Assembly: GCA_050734915.1 (NCBI GenBank)
Contig: JBOHUX010000009.1
Span: 1 to 25,746 of the forward strand
Direction: 5' to 3'
Source: JBOHUX01 sp050734915
GTDB taxonomy: Bacteria > Chloroflexota > Dormibacteria > Dormibacterales > Dormibacteraceae
DNA length: 25,746 bases
Of this stretch, positions 7,768 to 14,739 are shown piece by piece. How positions within the stretch are numbered: position 1 is the stretch's first letter; each line of letters opens with the position of its first letter. A program made the translations under genes and the position numbers. The notes beneath the pieces were generated by a model. That model did no database searches and was not told the DNA's origin. It saw only the letters and a list, made by a program, of their open reading frames with translations.

Positions 7768-9258
7768 TCAGGCGCCGCGTCCCAGAGCCCGCCGGGCGAG
7801 CTCCACCTCGTCGGGGTCGATCGCCCGGAGCACGTGGAGGGCCCCGCCGTAGGCGACCATGCCGACCGCGACCGGCACCAGCACCGCCCAGCCGTGGAGG
7901 CCGCGCAGCCAGTAGATGACGGCTCCCATGATCAGCCCGGCGAGCAGGATCCGCCAGCTGAGGCGCCAGACGGGGACGGCCACCAGGACCCGCCGGACCA
8001 GGTACCAGCCGAACGCGCCCAGGGCCAGCTCGGTGACGACCGTCGCCCAGGCCGCGCCCAGGTACCCGAAGGGCGGGATGAGGGCGAAGTTGAGGACCAG
8101 ATTCACGACCAGGCTGCCGAGCGCGGCGCCCGTGAACAGCCACTGGCGGTCGATCGAGGTGAGCAGGGCGATGAAGGCGTTGTTGACGAACATGAAGAAG
8201 ATGCCGACGCCGAGGATCCGCAGCGCCGGCTCCGACTGCGGGTAGAGCTGGAGCAGGCCGCTCAGGCCGGCCGCCAGCACGACGGTGCCGACGGTGATCG
8301 GCCAGCCGATCAGCGCGAGCGCCTTGTAGAACTTGCCGACGGCGAGGTGGAGGCTCCGCGGCGAGTCGCGGTAATAGACGGACATGACCGGGAAGATCAC
8401 GTTCATCATCGACTGGGGGACGAAGAGGAGCGCCTCGAAGGGCTTGTAGGCGAAGCCGTACCAGCCCACCTCCTGATAGGAGCGCAGGTGCTGGAGGATG
8501 GGCACGTCGATCTTGAAGTAGAGGGTGGTGATGGCGAAGGTGAGGGCGAATGGCAGCCCGGTCCAGAACCAGCGGGCGACGAAGTCGAGCTCCAGATGCC
8601 ACCCGATGCGGACCAGCCGCCGCCTGGTGATCACGACCATGAAATAAAGGCAGGAGAAGCCGTAGCTGGCGGCGTAGGCCCAGAGGAAGTAGGCGACGCC
8701 GGCGCCCGCCCGGATCCCGGCCAGCACCAGAAGGAGCAGGATCACGCTCTCGAGGACGATCGCGATCGCCTCCACGCGAAGCTGCTGGAGGGCGTAGAAC
8801 GTACCCCGGAGGAGCGTCGAGTACATGGTCAGCACCATGAGCACGAAGCCGGGCCAGAAGAGGTAGCCGAGCCCGGGGATCCGCAGCGCCCCCGCCAGCA
8901 CGATCAGCCCGAGCACGGCCAGGATCGCCTTGGAGCTCATCACGTTGTTCAGGTACCGCTCCAGCTCGTGCGGCGCCCGGGCGCCCTCGCGCACGTACAG
9001 GGTGTTGAACCCGAGATCGACCAGGATCGCCACCAGTGCCGTGTAGTTGACCAGCGTCTGGTACTGGCCGAAGCCGCCGGGGGCGAGGTGGTGGGCGGTC
9101 TTGATCACCGTCACGAGCGCGATCAGCCGGGAGATCACGCGGGCGCTCAGCACCAGGGCCGTGTTGCGGAGCGCGCGCCGGCCGAGGCCGCCCGAGGACG
9201 GCGCCGCCAGCTTCCTGCCTTCGACCGACTCCTGCACCGCGCCCAAGCCTACCTTCAC
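7768..9258 (-). CDS. Wzx-like oligosaccharide flippase
   Basis: This 496-residue integral membrane protein of the MOP exporter superfamily has about 12-14 hydrophobic segments. The N-terminal LGRRALRNTALVLSARVISRLIALV and the GGFGQYQTL loop are typical of Wzx/RfbX-type translocases, which flip undecaprenyl-linked repeat units to the outer face. It leads a minus-strand operon with the initiating sugar transferase. The start is GTG at 9258; its leader faces trpS across only 44 bases. No Wzy polymerase or chain-length regulator is present in the window. The homologous lipid II flippase MurJ is less likely because of the operon partner. Confidence 0.85.
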   Translation of the reverse strand: MKVGLGAVQESVEGRKLAAPSSGGLGRRALRNTALVLSARVISRLIALVTVIKTAHHLAPGGFGQYQTLVNYTALVAILVDLGFNTLYVREGARAPHELERYLNNVMSSKAILAVLGLIVLAGALRIPGLGYLFWPGFVLMVLTMYSTLLRGTFYALQQLRVEAIAIVLESVILLLLVLAGIRAGAGVAYFLWAYAASYGFSCLYFMVVITRRRLVRIGWHLELDFVARWFWTGLPFALTFAITTLYFKIDVPILQHLRSYQEVGWYGFAYKPFEALLFVPQSMMNVIFPVMSVYYRDSPRSLHLAVGKFYKALALIGWPITVGTVVLAAGLSGLLQLYPQSEPALRILGVGIFFMFVNNAFIALLTSIDRQWLFTGAALGSLVVNLVLNFALIPPFGYLGAAWATVVTELALGAFGWYLVRRVLVAVPVWRLSWRILLAGLIMGAVIYWLRGLHGWAVLVPVAVGMVAYGGALHVLRAIDPDEVELARRALGRGA

Positions 9259-9277
9259 CCGGGGTGCCCGCCCCTCA

Positions 9278-9289
9278 TCTAGATCTAGA
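9278..9289. promoter_or_regulatory. 12-bp perfect palindrome between wzx and trpS
   Basis: TCTAGATCTAGA is self-complementary and occupies the centre of the 44-base divergent gap. It contains two CTAG tetramers and overlaps the putative -10 box of trpS. It may be a shared operator or simply back-to-back -10 elements. Confidence 0.4.
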
Positions 9290-9291
9290 CT
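9286..9291 (+). promoter_or_regulatory. Possible -10 box of trpS
   Basis: TAGACT stands 11 nt before the trpS ATG, the same hexamer as before the rfbA operon. It implies a leader of only a few nucleotides, and no Shine-Dalgarno sequence is visible. Confidence 0.4.
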
Positions 9292-9302
9292 CCGAAGCCA
9301 GC

Positions 9303-10298
9303 ATGGCGCCCCGCAAGCGGATCCTGAGCGGCATGCGCCCCACCGGGCGCTTCCACCTAGGCAACTACCTGGGCGCGGTCCGGAACTGGGTGCGCCTGCA
9401 GGACCAGTACGAGTGCTTCTTCTCGATCGTGGACTACCACGCGCTGACGACGGTCCCCGACGCGCACGAGTTCCGTGCCGACATCCTGGCCATGGCCGGG
9501 GACCTGCTCGCGGTGGGCATCGACCCGGACCGGAGCACGCTCTACCTCCAGTCGGCGGTACCCGAGGTGGCCGAGCTGACGCTGCTCCTCTCGATGGTGA
9601 CCCCGCTCGGCTGGCTGCAGCGCGTCCCCACCTTCAAGGAGAAGGTGCGGGAGCAGCCCGACAACGTCAACCTGGGCCTTCTCTCGTACCCGGTCCTGCA
9701 GGCGGCCGACATCCTCCTCTTCAAGGGCGACGCGGTCCCGGTCGGCCAGGACCAGGCCGCCCACGTCGAGGTGACGAGGGAGATCGCGCGCCGCTTCAAC
9801 CGGACCTACCGGCCCCTCTTCCCCGAGCCGCAGGCGCTTCACACCGAGGCTCTGGTGGTCCCCGGCACGGACGGGAAGGCGAAGATGTCCAAGTCGCTCG
9901 GGAACGTGGTGGGCGTGCTGGAGGAGCCGGCCGTCATCACCAGCCAGGTGATGTCGATGGTGACGGACGTCAGGCGAGCCTACCGGAACCAGCCCGGCCA
10001 CCCCCGCTCCTGCAACGTCTGCCACCTCTACAAGTTCTTCTTCGACGACTGGGAGCACTACTGGGGGCTCTGCCGGAGAGCCGAGATCGGCTGCCACGAG
10101 AAGAAGAGGATCCTGGCGGAGAGGATCGTGGCGACCTTCGAGCCCTTCCGGCGGGCCCGGGCCGAGCTCTCACCGGAGGCGGTCCTCGAGACTCTCGAGC
10201 GCGGCTCCAGCCGGGCCAAAGAGGTGGCCCGGGAGAGCCTCACCGAGGCGCGCGACGCGGTCGGCCTGATCCGGGGGCACGCTTCCCGACGCGGCTGA
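9303..10298 (+). CDS. trpS: Tryptophanyl-tRNA synthetase
   Basis: This class Ic synthetase charges tRNA-Trp. The 331-residue protein has the HIGH-type motif as HLGN (18-21) in SGMRPTGRFHLGNYLG and KMSKS at 194-198. Length fits bacterial TrpRS. I chose ATG 9303 over an in-frame GTG at 9264 because family proteins begin close to the RILSGMRPTG strand. Near the C-terminus cysteines C237, C240, C257 and C264 form C-x2-C-x16-C-x6-C. This resembles the C-x22-C-x6-C-x2-C iron-sulfur site of the Thermotoga-type enzyme, but the last position is Lys267. The stop is in the same frame as the downstream Rieske coding sequence, 60 bases before its proposed start. Confidence 0.95.
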   Translation: MAPRKRILSGMRPTGRFHLGNYLGAVRNWVRLQDQYECFFSIVDYHALTTVPDAHEFRADILAMAGDLLAVGIDPDRSTLYLQSAVPEVAELTLLLSMVTPLGWLQRVPTFKEKVREQPDNVNLGLLSYPVLQAADILLFKGDAVPVGQDQAAHVEVTREIARRFNRTYRPLFPEPQALHTEALVVPGTDGKAKMSKSLGNVVGVLEEPAVITSQVMSMVTDVRRAYRNQPGHPRSCNVCHLYKFFFDDWEHYWGLCRRAEIGCHEKKRILAERIVATFEPFRRARAELSPEAVLETLERGSSRAKEVARESLTEARDAVGLIRGHASRRG

Positions 10299-10315
10299 GG
10301 CCGAGGCCCGGCGCT

Positions 10316-10339
10316 GTGCTATTTTTCCGAACGGAGCAC
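10316..10339. promoter_or_regulatory. Promoter with nested inverted repeat before the Rieske operon
   Basis: A -10-like TATTTT (10320-10325) lies inside outer arms GTGC (10316-10319) and GCAC (10336-10339), with an inner palindrome TCCG-AA-CGGA (10326-10335). The GC-poor patch stands out. It could be an operator at the transcription start or a small hairpin. A Shine-Dalgarno GGAGA follows at 10346-10350. Confidence 0.4.
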
Positions 10340-10358
10340 GAAAGCGGAGACTTCTCAC

Positions 10359-10922
10359 ATCTCACAGGACCTCACCTCCTCGGACGAGCCCCTCGCTGGG
10401 CCCGCGGTTCGAGTCAACCGGCGGACCTTCCTCGGCTGGTGGGTCGGTGGCCTGATGACGGCGACCGTGGTCGGCATCATCGCCCCGCTGCTCCCCTTCA
10501 TCTGGCCCCCGCCCCCCGCCGGCCAGAAGAAGACCACCTTGCCGATCACCCTCAAGAAGGCCCTCGACCAGATCCCGGAGAACACCCCCGTGAAGTTCCA
10601 GGCCCCCTCCACGGGAGCCTTCGTGATGGCCACCGGGGCCGGCAACAACGCCCCCGGCGACCTCTCCTTCGGCGGCTACGTCGTCAACCTCGCCGGCAAG
10701 ACCCACGTCTTCTCGATCACCTGCTCACACCTGGGATGCTCGATCGGGGTCAACCAGGGGGCCAAGACCTTCGACTGCCCCTGCCACGGCTCCCGGTTCA
10801 ACTTCAACGGGACCGTTCACAACGGCCCCGCCACCGCCCCCCTCGCCACCTACCACTGGAAGCCGGGCAGCAAGCCGGAGGAGATCCTCATCGACGGCCT
10901 AACATTGCCTGCTGGAGGCTAG
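10359..10922 (+). CDS. Rieske [2Fe-2S] protein of a cytochrome bc-type complex
   Basis: This subunit takes an electron from quinol at the Qo site of the cytochrome b complex. The cluster motifs are CSHLGC and CPCHGSRF; counted from ATG 10455 the ligands are C90, H92, C108 and H111, with C95 and C110 forming the usual disulfide. Upstream of that ATG the same frame encodes VNRRTFLGWWVGG, a twin-arginine signal-anchor continuing into the hydrophobic segment, as Rieske proteins have. No ATG, GTG or TTG exists in frame between the trpS stop and ATG 10455. ATC at 10359 lies 8 nt after GGAGA, so I place the start there. The conservative alternative is 10455 (155 residues, no Tat motif). It is the first gene of a three-gene operon. 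Confidence 0.87.
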   Translation: MSQDLTSSDEPLAGPAVRVNRRTFLGWWVGGLMTATVVGIIAPLLPFIWPPPPAGQKKTTLPITLKKALDQIPENTPVKFQAPSTGAFVMATGAGNNAPGDLSFGGYVVNLAGKTHVFSITCSHLGCSIGVNQGAKTFDCPCHGSRFNFNGTVHNGPATAPLATYHWKPGSKPEEILIDGLTLPAGG

Positions 10923-10925
10923 TAG

Positions 10926-11618
10926 ATGTCGGTATTCCCCAGCCCCAAGAGCATCCAGGTCGCGGTGGTGGACTGGTTCGACGCCCGGTTCCCGTTCACC
11001 AAGGCCGTGGACGAGGCCCTCTACCAGCGCGTCCCCAACTACGCCAACGCCTTCTACTACTGCTTCGGGGGGATGGTCTTCATCCTCATCGGCCTGCAGC
11101 TGCTGACCGGCGTGCTCCTCTCCGTCTACTACGTCCCCGACGGCCACGGCAATCCCGCGCCCGCCTACACGTCGGTCCAGTACCTGATGAACAACGTCTA
11201 CCTGGGCTGGCTGATCCGCGGCGTGCACTTCTGGGGCGCCAACCTGCTCATCATCATGATCATCATGCACATGGCCCGCGTCTTCTGGACGGGCTCGTAC
11301 CGCGCCCCCCGGGAGCTCAACTGGATGGTGGGCGTGATCATGCTGTTCGTCGTCCTCGGTCTCTCGCTGACCGGCTACCTCCTGCCCTGGGACACCAAGG
11401 CCTACTGGGCGACCAAGGTCACGCTCGACATCGTCGGTACCGGGCCCCTCATCGGTCCCGCCCTCAAGACCGCGCTCCAGGGCAGCCAGATCGTGGGTCC
11501 TGAGACGCTGCAGCGGTTCTTCACCATCCACGTCTTCATCCTCCCGGCGGTGGTCACGCTGCTCATGTACGTGCACTTCCGGCTCATCCGCCACCACGGC
11601 ATCTCGGAGCCCCTCTGA
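10926..11618 (+). CDS. Cytochrome b6-like subunit
   Basis: This is the diheme membrane subunit corresponding to the N-terminal half of cytochrome b. The 230-residue protein has four main hydrophobic segments. Heme ligand pairs are H101/H115 (13 residues between) and H202/H217 (14 between); the 14-residue spacing is the b6f/Gram-positive type. C46 in FYYCFGGM aligns by eye with Cys35 of cytochrome b6, which holds the extra heme c_i. The ATG follows GGAGG by about 7 bases and lies three bases after the Rieske stop. It works with the Rieske protein and the next gene to oxidise quinol, probably menaquinol, and pump charge. Confidence 0.92.
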   Translation: MSVFPSPKSIQVAVVDWFDARFPFTKAVDEALYQRVPNYANAFYYCFGGMVFILIGLQLLTGVLLSVYYVPDGHGNPAPAYTSVQYLMNNVYLGWLIRGVHFWGANLLIIMIIMHMARVFWTGSYRAPRELNWMVGVIMLFVVLGLSLTGYLLPWDTKAYWATKVTLDIVGTGPLIGPALKTALQGSQIVGPETLQRFFTIHVFILPAVVTLLMYVHFRLIRHHGISEPL

Positions 11619-12304
11619 TGGGAATCGACGAGGAGACGCGCGGTCCCGAGTCCGGCCCCCCCCAGAAGTGGAGGGGTCCGGGCGCGCAAGTCGCGATCCC
11701 CCTCCAGCTCCCCCACGAGGAGGGGGGCAGCCACGCCCTCGAGCCCGAGTACAAGCGGATGCCGATCGGTCCCGACCATCCCCTCTATCCGATCCTGATC
11801 GGCCTCGCGCTGTTCCCGATCCTGATGGGGGCGTCGGGGCGCCACCTGGCCGACGACCTCCCCGAGGACGAGACCCATCCCTTCTTCCCGGACCACTTCT
11901 GGCCCTACCCGATCATCATGGTGCTGATGGCGGTGACGGTCGGGGTGCTGGCCGCATTCGTCCAGAAGAACATGGCCCTCGAAGCCTCGGCCGACCCCCG
12001 CACCGTCGTCATCCCGCGACCGGACTGGTACTTCCTCTTTCTCTTCCAATTCCTGAAGCTGGGGCCGGAGCTGCTGATGTCCATCGTCATCCCGCCGGTG
12101 ATCGCGATCGGGCTGCTGCTCTGGCCATTCATCGATCGCATCCTGGCCATCAAGGCCGCCCGCCGGCTGGGCTGGGCCTCCTGGCCCGCGCCGGGCCGGA
12201 ACAAGATCACCGGCACCGCCTGGGTGCTCTTCCTCAGCTTCATCGGCTTCCTCACCTTCTGGGCCGTCGCCGGCTTCACGCTCCTCGGCATCACCGGGGG
12301 GTAG
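11618..12304 (+). CDS. Cytochrome b subunit IV-like protein
   Basis: This 228-residue protein corresponds to the C-terminal half of cytochrome b (subunit IV/QcrC N-terminal part). It has a soluble ~45-residue Pro/Gly-rich N-terminus and about four hydrophobic segments. The Qo motif is PDWY (135-138) in PDWYFLFLFQFLK, the variant common in menaquinol-using complexes, instead of PEWY. The ATG overlaps the preceding stop by one base (TGATG), so translation is coupled. Unlike Bacillus QcrC it has no CxxCH heme c motif, and no cytochrome c gene follows; the strand switches after 12304. How electrons leave the Rieske protein is not visible here. Confidence 0.9.
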   Translation: MGIDEETRGPESGPPQKWRGPGAQVAIPLQLPHEEGGSHALEPEYKRMPIGPDHPLYPILIGLALFPILMGASGRHLADDLPEDETHPFFPDHFWPYPIIMVLMAVTVGVLAAFVQKNMALEASADPRTVVIPRPDWYFLFLFQFLKLGPELLMSIVIPPVIAIGLLLWPFIDRILAIKAARRLGWASWPAPGRNKITGTAWVLFLSFIGFLTFWAVAGFTLLGITGG

Positions 12305-12393
12305 CGCGGCCGCACGCTGACGCGGCTGGGAAGAGCTCGTATCCGAGCCTGACGTCGGCGCGCCGTCTCCAGGTGGCCACCAGGGCGCCCGAG

Positions 12394-13965
12394 TCAGCCC
12401 TTCTCGGTGACCCGGTACTCCAGGTACTTGCCGAGCAGCAGGCGGGTGTGCGATTCGAGCGCCGGGATGACGCTCAGCACCAGCCCCACCACCGGGTAGG
12501 AGAAGTACTGCAGGTACACCAGCGAGCGATGCGCCCTCCCCCACCTCTCGGGCTTGGGCGGCAGCATCCGGTGCTCCAGGTAGATGAGTGCCACGACCGT
12601 GGTCAAGGTGGCGGTGAGGATGACGCTCGTGTAGAGCCACAGGTTCTGGCCCAGGTCCGTGATCGAGAAGTCGGTGCTCACCCAGACCGGGACCGAGGCT
12701 CCGAACATCAGGAAGACCGGCAGGAAGACCCAGTTGAGGTGGTTGAAGAACAGGTATCCGAAGCGCCTCAGGCGGAGCCAGAGCGGGATCTCCGGGTGCC
12801 GGAAGAGCCTGCCCAGAACATAGGGGACGTCGGTCACCCCCCAAGCCCAGCGCTTGATCTGGTTGTACTGGCTCATGTGGGTGGCCGCGTAATCGCGGGC
12901 GCGGGGCGAATCACCGTAGAGGGGCAGGAAGACGGGCAGCACCTGGAACCGCTCGCCGAAGCGGAAGAAGGCCTTCCAGTAGAAGCGGGAGTCCTCGGGG
13001 ATGACGTCCTTGTCCCAGTAGCCGACGTCCTCGACGAACTGGAGGCTGCAGGAGTAGCTGGAGAAGGCGACCAGCCGATCGGGGCGCGCGTGAAGGTACA
13101 TCTGCCACTGGGTGGCGCTGGCCGACATCACCCGCACCGCCGTCGGAACCTCCCAGATGTTGTTGTGGAAGAGCGGGATCGGCTGCCAGATCACGTGGTC
13201 GCGGTTCTCGCAACGCGCGTGGTGGTAGCTCACCCATGCGAAGTAGCTGGGATGGACCCGGTAGTCGGAGTCGAGGTCGGTGACGATCACCCGGCTGAGA
13301 TCCAGGCCCTCCTCGCGGAGCTGCCTCACCATCCAGCGGCCGCCCCAGTTCATGGCCGCCGACTTGCCGACCACGATGCCGGGCTCGAGCGGATCCTTGA
13401 TGTGATAGAAGGTGCCGATCTGGTCGCGGAACTGCTCGCTCAGCCGGGCCACGTGCTCCGAGCCCTCCCGGTCGGTCTCGCGGGTGATGATCCCGACCAG
13501 CTTGCGCTGGGCCGGGTAGTCTGCCTCCGCGATCGCGCGGACGGTCGCCTCGAGGACGTGGTAGGGCTCGGTATAGGTGGGGACCAGGCAGAGGTGGTGG
13601 TAGTCGAGCGGCGACGCCGCGCCCTCGGCGGCCAGGCCCGCGGTTCCCCCCTCCTCCCGGCAGCGCTGGCGCCAGTCGATCGCGAGGTCCCGCCGCAGGT
13701 GCCCGAACGTCTGGTAGACGCAGCGGATGACCCAGAACGCGCGGGCGAACCAGTAGAGGTCGAAGGCGAGCACCCCGAAGGCGATTCCGAAGGCACCCGC
13801 CGACTTGAACAGCGCCGGGATCCAGAACGGGCACAGCAGGACGATCCAGGTGACGAGGCCCGGCATCGCCTCGAGGCCGCGCCGGCCGGCCTGGGCGAGC
13901 GACTCCTGCCAGGTTTCCTCGTGAGGGGGGCCGGGAGGCGCTTCCGGAATAGAAGCGGGTTCCAT
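12394..13965 (-). CDS. Membrane glycosyltransferase family 2, cellulose synthase-like
   Basis: This 523-residue processive-type GT2 has two hydrophobic segments near the N-terminus (about 36-80), a cytoplasmic catalytic domain and three or four C-terminal membrane segments. Catalytic features are VPTYTE (128-133), TDLDSDY with D230/D232/D234 for nucleotide-metal binding, the acceptor-site PEDSRFYW (323-330) and QIKRW (369-373), a QxxRW motif. These fit cellulose- or hyaluronan-synthase-like enzymes, but there is no PilZ domain. The frame extends to 14004. I chose ATG 13965 because it follows TAATAG by 7 nt and avoids reading through the trxA start region. It stands alone on this strand, so product and acceptor are unknown. 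Confidence 0.85.
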   Translation of the reverse strand: MEPASIPEAPPGPPHEETWQESLAQAGRRGLEAMPGLVTWIVLLCPFWIPALFKSAGAFGIAFGVLAFDLYWFARAFWVIRCVYQTFGHLRRDLAIDWRQRCREEGGTAGLAAEGAASPLDYHHLCLVPTYTEPYHVLEATVRAIAEADYPAQRKLVGIITRETDREGSEHVARLSEQFRDQIGTFYHIKDPLEPGIVVGKSAAMNWGGRWMVRQLREEGLDLSRVIVTDLDSDYRVHPSYFAWVSYHHARCENRDHVIWQPIPLFHNNIWEVPTAVRVMSASATQWQMYLHARPDRLVAFSSYSCSLQFVEDVGYWDKDVIPEDSRFYWKAFFRFGERFQVLPVFLPLYGDSPRARDYAATHMSQYNQIKRWAWGVTDVPYVLGRLFRHPEIPLWLRLRRFGYLFFNHLNWVFLPVFLMFGASVPVWVSTDFSITDLGQNLWLYTSVILTATLTTVVALIYLEHRMLPPKPERWGRAHRSLVYLQYFSYPVVGLVLSVIPALESHTRLLLGKYLEYRVTEKG

Positions 13966-13977
13966 GCGACTTCTATT
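13948..13977. promoter_or_regulatory. Inverted repeat shared by divergent GT2 and trxA genes
   Basis: Arms AATAGAAG (13948-13955) and CTTCTATT (13970-13977) are perfect 8-bp inverted copies around a 14-bp centre containing CATG. On the minus strand, TAATAG (13978-13973) is 7 nt before the GT2 ATG and is a likely -10 box. The symmetry suggests a bidirectional promoter or a dimeric regulator site. Confidence 0.5.
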
Positions 13978-13981
13978 AGGC

Positions 13982-14323
13982 ATGAGCGAGATGAAGCACT
14001 TCAACGAGCCAGCCTTCGCAACCGACGTCCTCAGCTCCGAAAAGCCGGTCCTGGTGGACTTCTACGCCGACTGGTGCGGACCCTGCAAGATGATGGCGCC
14101 CGTCCTCGATCAGCTCGCCGGCGAGTATGGCGACCGGGTCCTGATCGGCAAGCTGGACGTCGATTCCGCGCAGCGGATCGCGATGACCTACCAGGTGATG
14201 GGCATCCCCACCCTGGGGCTGTTCAAGGGCGGCGAGATGGTGGACCGGCTGGTCGGCTTCCCCGGGCCGGCCGGGATCAAGGCCTGGCTGGAGAAGAGCC
14301 TGGCCGCCGCGCTCGCCGCTTAG
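13982..14323 (+). CDS. trxA: Thioredoxin
   Basis: This small cytoplasmic disulfide reductase has the active site WCGPCK in FYADWCGPCKMMAP and the cis-proline segment MGIPTLGLFKGG. From ATG 13982 it is 113 residues, with the first active-site Cys at 32, like classical thioredoxins. Other in-frame starts are ATG 13964 (119 residues, sharing CATG with the divergent GT2 start) and ATG 13991 (110 residues, 8 nt after TAGGCA, which would fit leaderless translation). The coding end meets glnK tail to tail across 30 bases. No signal peptide or lipoprotein motif is seen, so it is not an envelope thioredoxin. Confidence 0.93.
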   Translation: MSEMKHFNEPAFATDVLSSEKPVLVDFYADWCGPCKMMAPVLDQLAGEYGDRVLIGKLDVDSAQRIAMTYQVMGIPTLGLFKGGEMVDRLVGFPGPAGIKAWLEKSLAAALAA

Positions 14324-14351
14324 GGCGCTTGGCCCCGGGCTCCGGGCGCCC
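14323..14351. terminator. Possible bidirectional terminator hairpin between trxA and glnK
   Basis: GGGCGC (14323-14328) pairs with GCGCCC (14346-14351), and the 17-base centre can form extra G-C pairs. It sits exactly between two convergent stops. There is no T-tract on either side, so intrinsic termination is uncertain. Confidence 0.35.
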
Positions 14352-14353
14352 GG

Positions 14354-14722
14354 TCAGTGCCCCCACATGGCCCGTTCCGCGTGTCCGACGGTGGCGGGTC
14401 CCCGTTCGCCGGTGCGGATGCGGACCGCCTCCTCGACCGGGATGACGAAGATCTTGCCGTCCCCGATCTCGCCGGTGCGCGCGGCCCCCGCCAGCTTGCC
14501 GATCACCACGTCGACGATCTCGTCCTGCATGACCGCCTCGATCTTGAGCCGGGGGCGTAGCGAGATGTTGACCCGGGTGCCCCGGTACTGCTCGGTATAT
14601 CCACGCTGAGCGCCGCAGCCCTTGACCTCGGTCACCGTGAGGCCGGAGACGCCGCACTCGTCCAGGACGTCCTGGACCTCCTGCAGCCTCTCGTGGCGAA
14701 TGATCGCTTCGACCTTCTTCAT
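14354..14722 (-). CDS. glnK: P-II nitrogen regulatory protein (GlnK/GlnB family)
   Basis: P-II proteins are trimers that sense ATP/ADP and 2-oxoglutarate and control AmtB, glutamine synthetase modification and transcription. This 122-residue protein aligns without gaps to E. coli GlnB through residue 60. It has the T-loop beginning VKGCGAQRGYTEQYRG (33-48), the B-loop TGEIGDGKIFV and the C-loop RIRTGERG. Tyr46 is kept, but position 51, the uridylylated or adenylylated Tyr, is Val, and position 49, phosphorylated in cyanobacteria, is Thr. The T-loop continues as TRVNISLRPRLK, with added basic residues. The gene starts 17 bases after amtB, the classic amtB-glnK arrangement in swapped order, so AmtB gating is the likely job. 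Confidence 0.95.
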   Translation of the reverse strand: MKKVEAIIRHERLQEVQDVLDECGVSGLTVTEVKGCGAQRGYTEQYRGTRVNISLRPRLKIEAVMQDEIVDVVIGKLAGAARTGEIGDGKIFVIPVEEAVRIRTGERGPATVGHAERAMWGH

Positions 14723-14739
14723 CTCAGCCCATGGCGGGG

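Noticed and set aside
10009..10024. CNVCH in TrpRS as a heme c attachment motif
   Set aside because: TrpRS is a cytoplasmic enzyme with no signal peptide, and the cysteines align better with the known TrpRS cluster site.
9047..11503. 818-codon plus-strand frame across trpS, Rieske and cytochrome b
   Set aside because: Arg/Pro-rich shadow frame; the three real genes occupy other frames with conserved motifs.
11668..14445. 925-codon plus-strand frame over subunit IV, GT2 and trxA
   Set aside because: It crosses three recognisable genes on both strands and has no conserved segment.
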